Positions 30,460 through 38,564 of a DNA stretch of 64,000 nucleotides are shown piece by piece. A model generated the notes under the pieces. That model saw nothing but the letters and a program-made list of their open reading frames with translations, was not told the DNA's origin and did no database searches. The translations under genes and the position numbers were made by a program. The stretch's first letter is position 1. Each line of letters starts with the position of its first letter. Source of the DNA: Janthinobacterium sp. 344. GTDB taxonomy: Bacteria > Pseudomonadota > Gammaproteobacteria > Burkholderiales > Burkholderiaceae_D. The DNA is taken from assembly GCF_900112025.1 (NCBI RefSeq), contig NZ_FOKL01000003.1:434001-498000 (forward strand), read 5' to 3'.

Positions 30460-30966
30460 TCACAGGATCAGCAGGATGCAGCGCTCGAAGGCCTGCACCA
30501 TGTAACGCTTGATGCTGCGCTCGCTCACGCCCAGGCGCTGGGCGATGTCCGCGTAGCCCAGGCCATCGACGTGCGCCAGCAGAAAGGCGCTGCGCACCAG
30601 CGGCGCCAGGCCGTCGAGCATGGCGTCGATGCGCTGCAAGGCTTGCAGCACGATCAAGCGCTCCTCCGGCGACTGCATCAGCAGCTCCGGCTGCTGCGCC
30701 AGGGTTTCCAGCCACGCTTGCTCCAGCGACAGGCGCCGGTAATGGTCGATCAGCAGGCGCTGCGCCACGGTGGTCAGATAGGCGCGCGGTTCGCGCAAGC
30801 TCTGGCGATTGTCGTGCGGCGCCGACAGCAGGCGCATGAAGGTATCCTGCGCCAGGTCGGCCGCGTGATCGGCGCATTGCAGCTTGGCGCGCAGCCAGCG
30901 CATCAGCCAGCCATGATGGTTGCTGTAGATGACGGCGATCGATTCGCTGGACTGGGCAATGCTCAC
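30460..30966 (-). CDS. fecI: FecI-family ECF sigma factor
   Basis: 168 aa from a GTG at 30966 with GGAG five bases upstream; the longer frame would add 38 residues without family similarity. Region 2 (HHGWLMRWLRAKLQCADHAADLAQDTFMRLL) and region 4 (LAHVDGLGYADIAQRLGVSERSIKRYMVQAF) are typical of iron-uptake ECF sigma factors. It directs transcription of the downstream receptor. A Fur box precedes it, so iron represses the system. Confidence 0.92.
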   Translation of the reverse strand: MSIAQSSESIAVIYSNHHGWLMRWLRAKLQCADHAADLAQDTFMRLLSAPHDNRQSLREPRAYLTTVAQRLLIDHYRRLSLEQAWLETLAQQPELLMQSPEERLIVLQALQRIDAMLDGLAPLVRSAFLLAHVDGLGYADIAQRLGVSERSIKRYMVQAFERCILLIL

Positions 30967-31037
30967 TGGGACTCCGTTGCGCCCGATGCGAGGCGCTGCG
31001 TGGGATGATGGCCGGCTGCACAGCAACCAACCCAATT

Positions 31038-31056
31038 GATAATAGTTCTCATTATC
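31038..31056. promoter_or_regulatory. Fur box upstream of fecI
   Basis: GATAATAGTTCTCATTATC matches 15 of 19 positions of the Fur consensus, with perfect outer arms GATAAT and ATTATC. It lies 72 bases upstream of the fecI start, where the promoter should be. Confidence 0.85.
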
Positions 31057-31125
31057 ACAAATCATCGCGCCCGGCGTCAATGCCGGCGTCCCTGCATGCC
31101 TGAAAACTGTTGTTTCGCGCCGCGG

Positions 31126-31608
31126 TTAACGGTTGCTATAGATACTTTTCATCACCATGCCACCGCGCATTTTCTTCGCGCCCGGCGCCAGCCCGGCCGG
31201 GCAAGCGCCCAGAAACACGCCCGCCAGCGCCAGATGCTGCACCTCGGCCTTGCCGTTCAGTTCCATGGTGGTGTCGCTGCTCAGCGTGTAGGCCTTGGCG
31301 AGATCTCCCTTGAAGTGGCCCGCCAGCCTGGCGCCGGGGCAGCTGGACTGGAAATCGTAACGGTCGCCATCGCGGTGTTGCGACTCGATCGTGCATTCCT
31401 GCTCGAAGTCGCTCCACAGGTCGTCCTCGATCAGGCGGTCGCGCTCGTGGTCGACGCAGATTTCCCAGGAAAAAGGCGACGTGGCGGGCGTGACTTTCCA
31501 CAGCCCGGACGCGCGCTGCAAACGCTGCGCCGGCTGCGCCGCCGACGCGGCCGTGACGCCGCACAGGGACAGGATGGTGATCAACAACAGGGGTGCGCTG
31601 CGCTGCAT
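31126..31608 (-). CDS. Exported DUF3617-like protein
   Basis: 160 aa with a signal peptide ending at about ASA-AQ (residue 24). The mature domain starts SGLWKVTP and has four cysteines (WEICVD, QECTIE, SSCPGAR, GACPAG) and a TMELNGKAEVQ strand, as in DUF3617 periplasmic proteins. Function unknown. Located between the fec system and the molybdenum hydroxylase operon, on the minus strand. Confidence 0.65.
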   Translation of the reverse strand: MQRSAPLLLITILSLCGVTAASAAQPAQRLQRASGLWKVTPATSPFSWEICVDHERDRLIEDDLWSDFEQECTIESQHRDGDRYDFQSSCPGARLAGHFKGDLAKAYTLSSDTTMELNGKAEVQHLALAGVFLGACPAGLAPGAKKMRGGMVMKSIYSNR

Positions 31609-31674
31609 GGGGTTCTCTTCCGGCTAAAACGCCGACTATAGCAAACGGCCACGCGCGCCGGCCGCACCTGACGT

Positions 31675-33969
31675 TCAGGGCCGCATCACCTTGTCGGGCG
31701 TCATCGGCGTGCTGCGCAGGCGGCGGCCCGTGGCGTGGTAGATGGCGTTGGAGATCGCGGCCGCCACGCCGACGATGCCGATCTCGCCCACGCCCTTGGC
31801 CCCCAGGCGGCTGACGACGCGGTCATCTTCCTGCACGAAGATGACGTCGATGGCGTGGATATCGGCGTTCACGGCCACGTGGTATTCGGCCAGGTTGTGG
31901 TTCATGTAGCGGCCCAGTGCATGGTCCATCAGGGTTTCCTCGTGCAGGGCCTGGCTGATGCCCCACACCACGGCGCCGCTGACCTGGCTGGCGGCCGTGC
32001 GCGGATTGAGGATGCGCCCCGCCGCCACGGCGCTGACCACGCGCGTGACCTTCACCGTGCCCAGTTCCTCGTCCACGCGCACCTCGCAAAACACGGCCGA
32101 ATGCACGGCGCGCGTATAGTTGCGCTGCTTGAGCAGGTTCGGCAGCAGCAGGTATTTTTCCTCGATCTGCGCCACCTCCGCCGCCCGCAGCAGGTCCGCC
32201 AGGCCGATGCCAGCGTCGTGCGCGCGGCGCAGGCGTATCCGCCCTTCCGCGAACTCCACGTCGGCCAGGCGCGCGTGGGGAAACGGCGAGTCGGGCAGCT
32301 GGCAGGCCAGCTTGAACAGGGATTTTTTCAGTTTCCCGCAGGCGCCCTGCACGGCCGACCCCACGGTGGCCACGTGCGACGATCCACCCTCGACGGGCGC
32401 CACCGGCAAGGTCGAGTCGCCCAGCCGGAACGCGACCATTTCCAGCGGCAGGCCCAGTTCTTCGGCGGCGATGGTGGCCATGACGGTGTAGGTGCCGGTG
32501 CCGATATCGCTGGCCGCGCTGCTGACCACCAGGCGGCCATCCGCATGCAGCACGGCGCTGGCGCGCGCGAACATCTGCATCGCATCCCAGATGCCGGTGG
32601 CCATGCCCCAGCCCACCCACTGCGTGCCTTCCTGGCGGCTGCGCGGCGCCAACGGCCGGCCGCTCCAGCCGAAGCGCTCGGCGCCCTGCGCATAGCAGGC
32701 GCGCAGTTCCTTGGTCGAATACGGCAAGCCGTCGACGGGATTGGCTGCCGCGTAATTTTTCAGGCGGAAGGCCAGCGGGTCCATGCCCACCGCGTACGAT
32801 AATTCATCCATCGCCACTTCCAGCGCATGCACGCCGTGGGCGGCGCCGGGCGCGCGCATGTCCATGGGACTGAACTGGTCAAGCGCGACCAGCTGGTAGC
32901 CCAGGCGGATATGCGCGCAGGCATACAGCTGCCCGGACCAGTTGACCACCGCTTCCACATAATCTTCAAAGCGCGACGTTTCCGCCACCGCCTCGTGCCA
33001 GATGGCCTGCAGGACGCCGTCGCGGCTGGCCGCCAGCCTTACCCGCTGCCAGGTCTCGGGGCGGTGGCCAAAGGTGAACATCTGCTGGCGCGTCATCACC
33101 ACGCGCACGGAGCGCTGCCATTTCAGCGCCGCCATCACCGCCAGCGGCAGCTGGTACTGGGGCCGCAAGCCGGCACCGAAGGCCCCGCCCACATAGGGGT
33201 TGCGCACCGTGACCGTCGATTTCGGCAGGCCGAACACGCGCGACACGTACCAGCGGCTGTTTTGCGAACTCTGCGTCTTGTCGTAGATGGTCAGGTGGCC
33301 GTCGGGGGAACGGATGACGGTGGAGGCGAACAGCGCCATCGGGTTGTGGTGCTCGGCGCCGCTATAAAATTCGGCGTCGATCCTGCAGTCGGCGCCCTGC
33401 CAGGCCTGTTCCGCATGGCCCTTCTCGCCGGGCGGCGGCGTGTAGCCCGCCTTCAGCCCCTTCGGCTTGTGCCCCCGCGCCAGGTGCCGCAGCAAGCCTG
33501 TCGCATGCGGCTGCTCCGCGTATTCCACCTGCACCAGCGCCGCCGCATGGCGCGCCGCCTCGAAGGTCTCGGCCAGCACCAGCGCCACGGGCTGGCCGTT
33601 GCTGACGATCTGTGCATCGTACAGGGGCCGGAACGGCGCGCCGCCGGGCGCCGTCATGTCCTTGTAGAACAGGTCGTAACTGCGCATCTTCGGCCGGTTC
33701 TGGTACGTGATGACATCGACCACGCCGGGCTGGGCCAGCGCCGCGCCGGTATCGAACGACACGATGCGGCCCCGCGTGATGGCGCTGTTGACCACCACCC
33801 CGTACAGCAGGCCGTCCACCGGCAATTCCGCCGCATAGCGCGCCGCGCCCGTGACCTTGTCGCGCCCATCGACGCGGGCGACGGGCGTGCCCGTCTTCAC
33901 GTAACCGGTGCCCATGTCGGCCGTCGGCGTGCGCAGTTCGGCAATCAAGCCCGGCGTCGAGGCGTTCAT
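31675..33969 (-). CDS. Molybdopterin-binding subunit of aldehyde/xanthine oxidoreductase (PaoC-like)
   Basis: 764 aa. Large subunit of a xanthine-oxidase-family enzyme. N-terminal VDGRDKVTGAARYAAEL and later YVGGAFGAGLRPQYQ, MRAPGAAHGVHALEVAMDELA-like and GAKGVGEIGIVGVAAAISNAIYHATGRR (with the catalytic glutamate in GVGE) mark the Mo-pterin site. It overlaps the FAD-subunit gene by four bases. Order 2Fe-2S, FAD, Mo matches E. coli paoABC (periplasmic aldehyde oxidoreductase), but here no export signal is present. Substrate is probably an aromatic aldehyde or purine. Confidence 0.88.
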   Translation of the reverse strand: MNASTPGLIAELRTPTADMGTGYVKTGTPVARVDGRDKVTGAARYAAELPVDGLLYGVVVNSAITRGRIVSFDTGAALAQPGVVDVITYQNRPKMRSYDLFYKDMTAPGGAPFRPLYDAQIVSNGQPVALVLAETFEAARHAAALVQVEYAEQPHATGLLRHLARGHKPKGLKAGYTPPPGEKGHAEQAWQGADCRIDAEFYSGAEHHNPMALFASTVIRSPDGHLTIYDKTQSSQNSRWYVSRVFGLPKSTVTVRNPYVGGAFGAGLRPQYQLPLAVMAALKWQRSVRVVMTRQQMFTFGHRPETWQRVRLAASRDGVLQAIWHEAVAETSRFEDYVEAVVNWSGQLYACAHIRLGYQLVALDQFSPMDMRAPGAAHGVHALEVAMDELSYAVGMDPLAFRLKNYAAANPVDGLPYSTKELRACYAQGAERFGWSGRPLAPRSRQEGTQWVGWGMATGIWDAMQMFARASAVLHADGRLVVSSAASDIGTGTYTVMATIAAEELGLPLEMVAFRLGDSTLPVAPVEGGSSHVATVGSAVQGACGKLKKSLFKLACQLPDSPFPHARLADVEFAEGRIRLRRAHDAGIGLADLLRAAEVAQIEEKYLLLPNLLKQRNYTRAVHSAVFCEVRVDEELGTVKVTRVVSAVAAGRILNPRTAASQVSGAVVWGISQALHEETLMDHALGRYMNHNLAEYHVAVNADIHAIDVIFVQEDDRVVSRLGAKGVGEIGIVGVAAAISNAIYHATGRRLRSTPMTPDKVMRP

Positions 33970-35000
33970 GCCGCGCCCCTTGCCATCACGGTGCTGGCAT
34001 GGCCCGTGTTGTTGTGCGTGCCCGCCACCGCCATCGCCAGGGCCCGCACGATGGCGCGCCGCGCCATGACGATTTTAAAATCGTTGCCGCCCTGCCCGTG
34101 CGCCCCTTCCAGCAGGCGGTCGGCAAAAGCGCCGAAGCGGACAGGATCGGGCGCGCCCCGCAGCAGCGCCTCCGCTTCCGGCACGCGCCACGGCTTGTGC
34201 GCCACGCCGCCCAGCGCGACGCGTGCTTCGCGTATCGAGCCGTCCTCGCCGATATCGAGCATGGCGGCCACCGACACGAGCGCGAACGCATACGAGGCGC
34301 GCTCGCGCAGCTTCAAGTAGACCGCATGGGCGGCAAACTGCGGCGCCGCCGGCAGCGCGATGTGCGTGACCAGTTCATCGGGCGCCAGCGTCGTGTCGAT
34401 ATGCGGCTGGTCTCCGGGCAGGCGGTGAAAATCGCCGAAGGCGATCGCCCGTTCGCCCTCCTGCGAGGCCACGTGCACGACGGCGTCGAGCGCGCGCAGG
34501 GCCACGCACATGTCCGATGGATGGGTGGCGATGCAGCTGTCGCTGGCGCCCAGGATGGCGTGCTGGCGCGACAGGCCGCCAATGGCCGGGCAGCCGCTGC
34601 CCGGTTCGCGCTTGTTGCACGCGACGTCCACGTCATAAAAATAGTGGCAGCGCGTGCGCTGCAGCAGGTTGCCGCCATTGCTGGCCATGTTGCGGATCTG
34701 CGGCGAGGCGCCGGCCAGGATGGCGGCGCTGAGCAGCGGATAGCGCTCCAGCACCAGCGGGTGGTAGGCCGTGGCGGCATTGCGCGCCAGCGCGCCCAGC
34801 AGCAAGCCGCCATGGTCATCCTCTTTGATGCTGTCGAGCGCCAGGCGATTGATGTCGATCAGCCGCTGCGGCAGCATCACGCGCTCCTTCATCAGGTCGA
34901 TCAGATTGGTGCCGCCGGCAACAAAGCGCGCGCCTTCCGCGCGGATCTGCGCCAGCGCGGCGGGCACGTCGAACGGCACCACGAACGACAGCGGATTCAT
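33966..35000 (-). CDS. FAD-binding subunit of the molybdenum hydroxylase (PaoB-like)
   Basis: 344 aa. The flavin-binding loop FVAGGTNLIDLMKE (near residue 30) and NMASNGGNLLQRTRCHYFYD are typical of CO-dehydrogenase/xanthine-dehydrogenase FAD subunits. The cysteine-containing RTRCHYFYDVDVACNKREPGSGCPA resembles the extra 4Fe-4S site of the PaoB/HcrB branch. C-terminal domain RARVALGGVAHKPWR-like. Start at 35000 overlaps the 2Fe-2S gene by four bases. Confidence 0.88.
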   Translation of the reverse strand: MNPLSFVVPFDVPAALAQIRAEGARFVAGGTNLIDLMKERVMLPQRLIDINRLALDSIKEDDHGGLLLGALARNAATAYHPLVLERYPLLSAAILAGASPQIRNMASNGGNLLQRTRCHYFYDVDVACNKREPGSGCPAIGGLSRQHAILGASDSCIATHPSDMCVALRALDAVVHVASQEGERAIAFGDFHRLPGDQPHIDTTLAPDELVTHIALPAAPQFAAHAVYLKLRERASYAFALVSVAAMLDIGEDGSIREARVALGGVAHKPWRVPEAEALLRGAPDPVRFGAFADRLLEGAHGQGGNDFKIVMARRAIVRALAMAVAGTHNNTGHASTVMARGAA

Positions 35001-35569
35001 GCCGGCACCATGCCGGCCGGCGCGCTGGCCCCGCCGTCCTGCGAGTCCGCTGGCAACTGCATGGCCTCGGCCAATGCCTCGACGATTTGCGGATAGGCGC
35101 CGCAGCGGCAGAGGTTGCCGCTCATCAGTTCGCGCACTTGCGCGCGCGTGCGTGCCTGCCCTTCGGCGATCAGTCCCATGGCCGAACACAGCTGGCCCGG
35201 CGTGCAATAGCCGCATTGAAAAGCATCGTGCGCGATGAACGCCTGCTGCAGCGGATGCAGCTGCGCGCCGTCGGCCATGCCCTCGACCGTGGTGACGCTG
35301 CGCCCTTCCTGCATCAGCGCCAGGGTCAAACAGGAATTGATGCGCTTGCCGTCCACCAGCACCGTGCAGGCGCCGCACTGGCCATGGTCGCAGCCCTTCT
35401 TGGTGCCCGTCAGCCCCAGGCGCTCGCGCAGCAGGTCGAGCAGGCTGACCCAGGCTTCCACATACAATTGATGCCGCTGGCCATTGACACCCAGGCTGAG
35501 CGGATACAGTGGGACGGGTGGCGCGGCCTGGCGGGAGGCAAGCGGAGAAATGGCTGAACGGGTATCCAT
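34997..35569 (-). CDS. 2Fe-2S subunit of the molybdenum hydroxylase (PaoA-like)
   Basis: 190 aa. Two [2Fe-2S] domains: plant-ferredoxin motif GCDHGQCGACTVLVDGKRINSC and the C-terminal QCGYCTPGQ with CRCG (in NLCRCGAYPQI). First gene of the operon, with AAGGG upstream of the ATG. Unlike E. coli PaoA it has no twin-arginine signal, so the enzyme is predicted to be cytoplasmic. No molybdenum-cofactor insertase (XdhC/PaoD) gene is adjacent in the window. Confidence 0.9.
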   Translation of the reverse strand: MDTRSAISPLASRQAAPPVPLYPLSLGVNGQRHQLYVEAWVSLLDLLRERLGLTGTKKGCDHGQCGACTVLVDGKRINSCLTLALMQEGRSVTTVEGMADGAQLHPLQQAFIAHDAFQCGYCTPGQLCSAMGLIAEGQARTRAQVRELMSGNLCRCGAYPQIVEALAEAMQLPADSQDGGASAPAGMVPA

Positions 35570-35892
35570 GGCAAACCCTTCGTGACGAATCGTGGGGATG
35601 CCTGAATAGTAAGATTGTAGCGACGGTTCTTATATGCGCTTTCGCACATATGGGGAATTAACGTCCATTCATGCGCCGCGTTGCCAGCACCATGCGATGG
35701 CGACCGCCACCGCGAGTTTTTTGCGCCGGCAAGCGAATGGGACGCCGCCGATTCACGGCGCAGCGGCCCTCGGCCGCGGCGGCCGGCCTGGGCACCAAGC
35801 GCCAAGCCAGCCTGCGCCAGAGTGCACCATGGCGGAATGCGATACCGCCAGGCCGACCTAGGGCCTGGCGGGCATCAGCGGGCGATCACCGC
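35570..35892. other. 323-base intergenic region upstream of the molybdenum hydroxylase operon
   Basis: Contains the promoter region of the operon on the minus strand (a TACAAT-like -10 near 35615) and an inverted element at 35633-35654 with arms ATATGCG and CGCACATAT around CTTT. The right part shows no gene, terminator or fold I can support. Confidence 0.35.
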
Positions 35893-37353
35893 TCAGTGCT
35901 GCCCGATCTTCATGATCTTCAGCGCATTCGTGCCGCCCACCTTGCCCATCGGCTCGCCCCAGGTCAGCACGACGGTGTCGCCCTTGGCCACGACTTTATG
36001 CTCCAGCAGCAAGTCTTCCGCCTGTTGCAAGACCTTGTCGCGGTCCGTGCCGGACGTCAGTTCCAGGGTGCTGACGTTGCGGTACAGGGCCAGCTTGCGG
36101 CGCGTGCCCACGCTGGGCGTCAGGGCCACGATGGGGATATCGATGTTGCAACGGCTCATCCACAGGGCCGTGGAACCCGATTCCGTCAGGGTGGCGATGG
36201 CTTTCACGCGCAGGTGATGGGCCGTAAACAATGCGCCATACGCGATCGACTGGTCGATGCGCGAGAACGTGGCGTTGAGGAAATCGGCGTCCAGCTTGCA
36301 GGTATCCCACTTTTCCGCGTCGAGGCAGATGGCGGCCATCGCTTCCACCGTCTCGATCGGATAGCGGCCCGACGCCGTCTCGGCCGACGTCATGACGGCA
36401 TCCGTGCCGTCGAGCACGGCGTTGGCCACGTCGGACACTTCCGCGCGGGTCGGCACGGCGTTGACGATCATCGATTCCATCATCTGCGTGGCCGTGATGG
36501 CTAATTTATTCGACGCGCGGGCCATCTTGATCATGCGCTTTTGCAAGGCCGGCACGGCCGCATTGCCCACTTCCACGGCCAGGTCGCCGCGCGCCACCAT
36601 GATGCCGTCGGAGGCGTCGAGAATCTCTTGCAGCGCGGGAATGGCTTCCGCCCGTTCGATCTTGGCGATCATCATCGGCTTGTGGTCCCACGCTTCGCCG
36701 GCGATATTGGCCAGCTGGCGCGCCATGACCATGTCGGTGGCGTTTTTCGGGAAGGAAACGGCCACGTAATCGGCCTGGAAGCTCATCGCCGTTTTCACGT
36801 CTTCCATATCCTTGGCCGTCAGGGCCGGCGCCGACAAGCCGCCGCCCTGGCGGTTGATGCCCTTGTTGTTCGATAACTCGCCGCCGATTTTTACCGTCGT
36901 GTGGATTTCGCTGCCGATGACTTTATCCACCGTCAGGACGATCAGGCCATCGTTGAGCAGCAGCACGTCGGCCGTGCGCAAGTCGCGCGGCAATTCCTTG
37001 TAATCGAGGCCGCAGCGCTCGAGGTTGCCCAGTTCGCCGTTCTCGCCCCACTTCGCGTCGAGGATGAACTTCGCGCCATTGACGAGGAAAATCTTGCCTT
37101 CTTCAAACTTGCCGACGCGAATTTTCGGGCCTTGCAAGTCGGCCATGATGGCCACTTCACGTCCGCACAGGGCGGCCGCTTCGCGCACCATGCGGGCGCG
37201 GTCGATATGGTCTTGCGCCTTGCCATGCGAGAAATTCAGGCGCACGACGTCGACGCCGGCCTTGAACATGCGGACCAGGGTATCGATATCGTTCGAGGCG
37301 GGGCCGATGGTGGAAACGATCTTGGTGGCGCGTTGCTGTACTTGCATGGTCAT
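35893..37353 (-). CDS. pyk: Pyruvate kinase
   Basis: 486 aa. Converts phosphoenolpyruvate and ADP to pyruvate and ATP. N-terminal TKIVSTIGPAS, the loop GEL..NKGINRQGG, catalytic KIERAEAIPALQEIL and MVARGDLAVEVGNAAV, and the C-terminal allosteric domain (TWGEPMG) are all present. The start is the first of two nearby ATGs (37353/37347). Downstream of gap with 91 bases between, so probably co-transcribed. Confidence 0.95.
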   Translation of the reverse strand: MTMQVQQRATKIVSTIGPASNDIDTLVRMFKAGVDVVRLNFSHGKAQDHIDRARMVREAAALCGREVAIMADLQGPKIRVGKFEEGKIFLVNGAKFILDAKWGENGELGNLERCGLDYKELPRDLRTADVLLLNDGLIVLTVDKVIGSEIHTTVKIGGELSNNKGINRQGGGLSAPALTAKDMEDVKTAMSFQADYVAVSFPKNATDMVMARQLANIAGEAWDHKPMMIAKIERAEAIPALQEILDASDGIMVARGDLAVEVGNAAVPALQKRMIKMARASNKLAITATQMMESMIVNAVPTRAEVSDVANAVLDGTDAVMTSAETASGRYPIETVEAMAAICLDAEKWDTCKLDADFLNATFSRIDQSIAYGALFTAHHLRVKAIATLTESGSTALWMSRCNIDIPIVALTPSVGTRRKLALYRNVSTLELTSGTDRDKVLQQAEDLLLEHKVVAKGDTVVLTWGEPMGKVGGTNALKIMKIGQH

Positions 37354-37390
37354 GGTGTGCTGCTTTCTATAAAGTTCGTGCTGCTACAAG

Positions 37391-37411
37391 GGCCGGCCTT
37401 GTGGGCCGGCC
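37391..37411. terminator. GC hairpin between gap and pyk
   Basis: Self-complementary GGCCGGCC occurs at 37391-37398 and 37404-37411 with a five-base loop. There is no T-run after it on the minus strand, so it is more likely an attenuating or mRNA-stabilising hairpin than a full terminator. Confidence 0.35.
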
Positions 37412-37444
37412 GTCCTGGTGCGCTGGATCAGCGGTACTACGTTC

Positions 37445-38455
37445 TTACTTGGCCGCCATCAGGGCGACCGTGGTGTCCAACATGCGGTTCGAGAAGCCCC
37501 ACTCGTTGTCGTACCACGACGACACTTTCACGAGGCGGCCCGAGACCTTGGTCAAGGTCGCATCGAAGTTCGACGACGCGGGGTTATGGTTGAAATCGAT
37601 GGAAACGAGCGGTTCCGTCTGGTACGTGAGGATGCCTTTCAGCGCGCCTTCCGAGGCCGCCTTCAGCAAGGCATTGACTTCGACCACCGTCGTGTCGCGC
37701 TTGGCGATGAAGGACAGGTCGACCAGCGAGACGTTGATCGTCGGCACGCGCACGGCGAAGCCATCGAGCTTGCCATTCAGCTCCGGCAGGACGAGGCCGA
37801 CGGCCGCGGCCGCGCCCGTCTTGGTGGGGATCATCGAATGCGTGGCCGAACGGGCGCGGCGCAAGTCTTCATGCATCACGTCGGACAATACCTGATCGTT
37901 CGTATAGGCGTGCACGGTGGTCATCAGGCCCGATTCGATGCCGATGGCGTCGTTCAGCGGTTTCACCAAAGGCGCGAGGCAATTCGTCGTGCACGAGGCG
38001 TTGGAAATGACCGTGTCCGATGCCTTCAAGACATGCTGGTTGACGCCGAACACGATGGTCGCGTCCACGTCCTTGCCGCCCGGCGCGGAAATGATGACTT
38101 TCTTTGCCCCGCCCTTCAGGTGCGCCGAGGCTTTTTCCTTGGTGGTGAAGAAACCCGTGCATTCGAGCACGACATCGACACCGAGTTCGCCCCAGGGGAT
38201 CAGGGCCGGGTCGCGCTGCGCGAAGACGCGGATGCGGTCGCCGTTGACGAGCATATTCTCGCCATCGATGGTGACGACACCGGGAAACTTGCCGTGCACC
38301 GTGTCGTAGCGCGTCAGATGCGCATTCGACTTGGCGTCGCCCAGGTCGTTGATGGCGACGATCTCGATATCCTGCTGCTTGCCGCCCTCATAAAACGCGC
38401 GCAAGACATTGCGGCCGATGCGGCCATAGCCATTGATGGCAACTTTGATGGTCAT
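37445..38455 (-). CDS. gap: Glyceraldehyde-3-phosphate dehydrogenase
   Basis: 336 aa type I enzyme. NAD-binding [15 protein letters not shown] at the N-terminus, catalytic cysteine in [15 protein letters not shown], and [15 protein letters not shown] near the end. Asp in VAINDLGD after strand 2 favours NAD+ over NADP+. AAGGAG lies upstream of the ATG at 38455. Followed by pyk in the same direction. Confidence 0.96.
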   Translation of the reverse strand: MTIKVAINGYGRIGRNVLRAFYEGGKQQDIEIVAINDLGDAKSNAHLTRYDTVHGKFPGVVTIDGENMLVNGDRIRVFAQRDPALIPWGELGVDVVLECTGFFTTKEKASAHLKGGAKKVIISAPGGKDVDATIVFGVNQHVLKASDTVISNASCTTNCLAPLVKPLNDAIGIESGLMTTVHAYTNDQVLSDVMHEDLRRARSATHSMIPTKTGAAAAVGLVLPELNGKLDGFAVRVPTINVSLVDLSFIAKRDTTVVEVNALLKAASEGALKGILTYQTEPLVSIDFNHNPASSNFDATLTKVSGRLVKVSSWYDNEWGFSNRMLDTTVALMAAK

Positions 38456-38510
38456 GCTGTCTCCTTGTTGTTTTCTACTGAGTTCGTAAAGCCAACCCAA
38501 GTGCAAAGCC

Positions 38511-38537
38511 GGGGTCGTACCCTGAGGGTACGACCCC
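38511..38537. repeat. Dispersed palindromic repeat, copy 2
   Basis: A 12-base arm GGGGTCGTACCC, loop TGA, and the exact complementary arm. Compared with copy 1, one base pair is changed on both arms (G-C to T-A), keeping the pairing. It lies between the ppc stop and the gap start, 56 bases upstream of gap. Confidence 0.8.
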
Positions 38538-38564
38538 AGCCCTAGCTGTTGGGTTTGATTTTCA

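Noticed and set aside
37391-37411. Full rho-independent terminator separating gap and pyk
   Set aside because: Stem is good but no T-run follows on the coding strand; kept only as a low-confidence hairpin.
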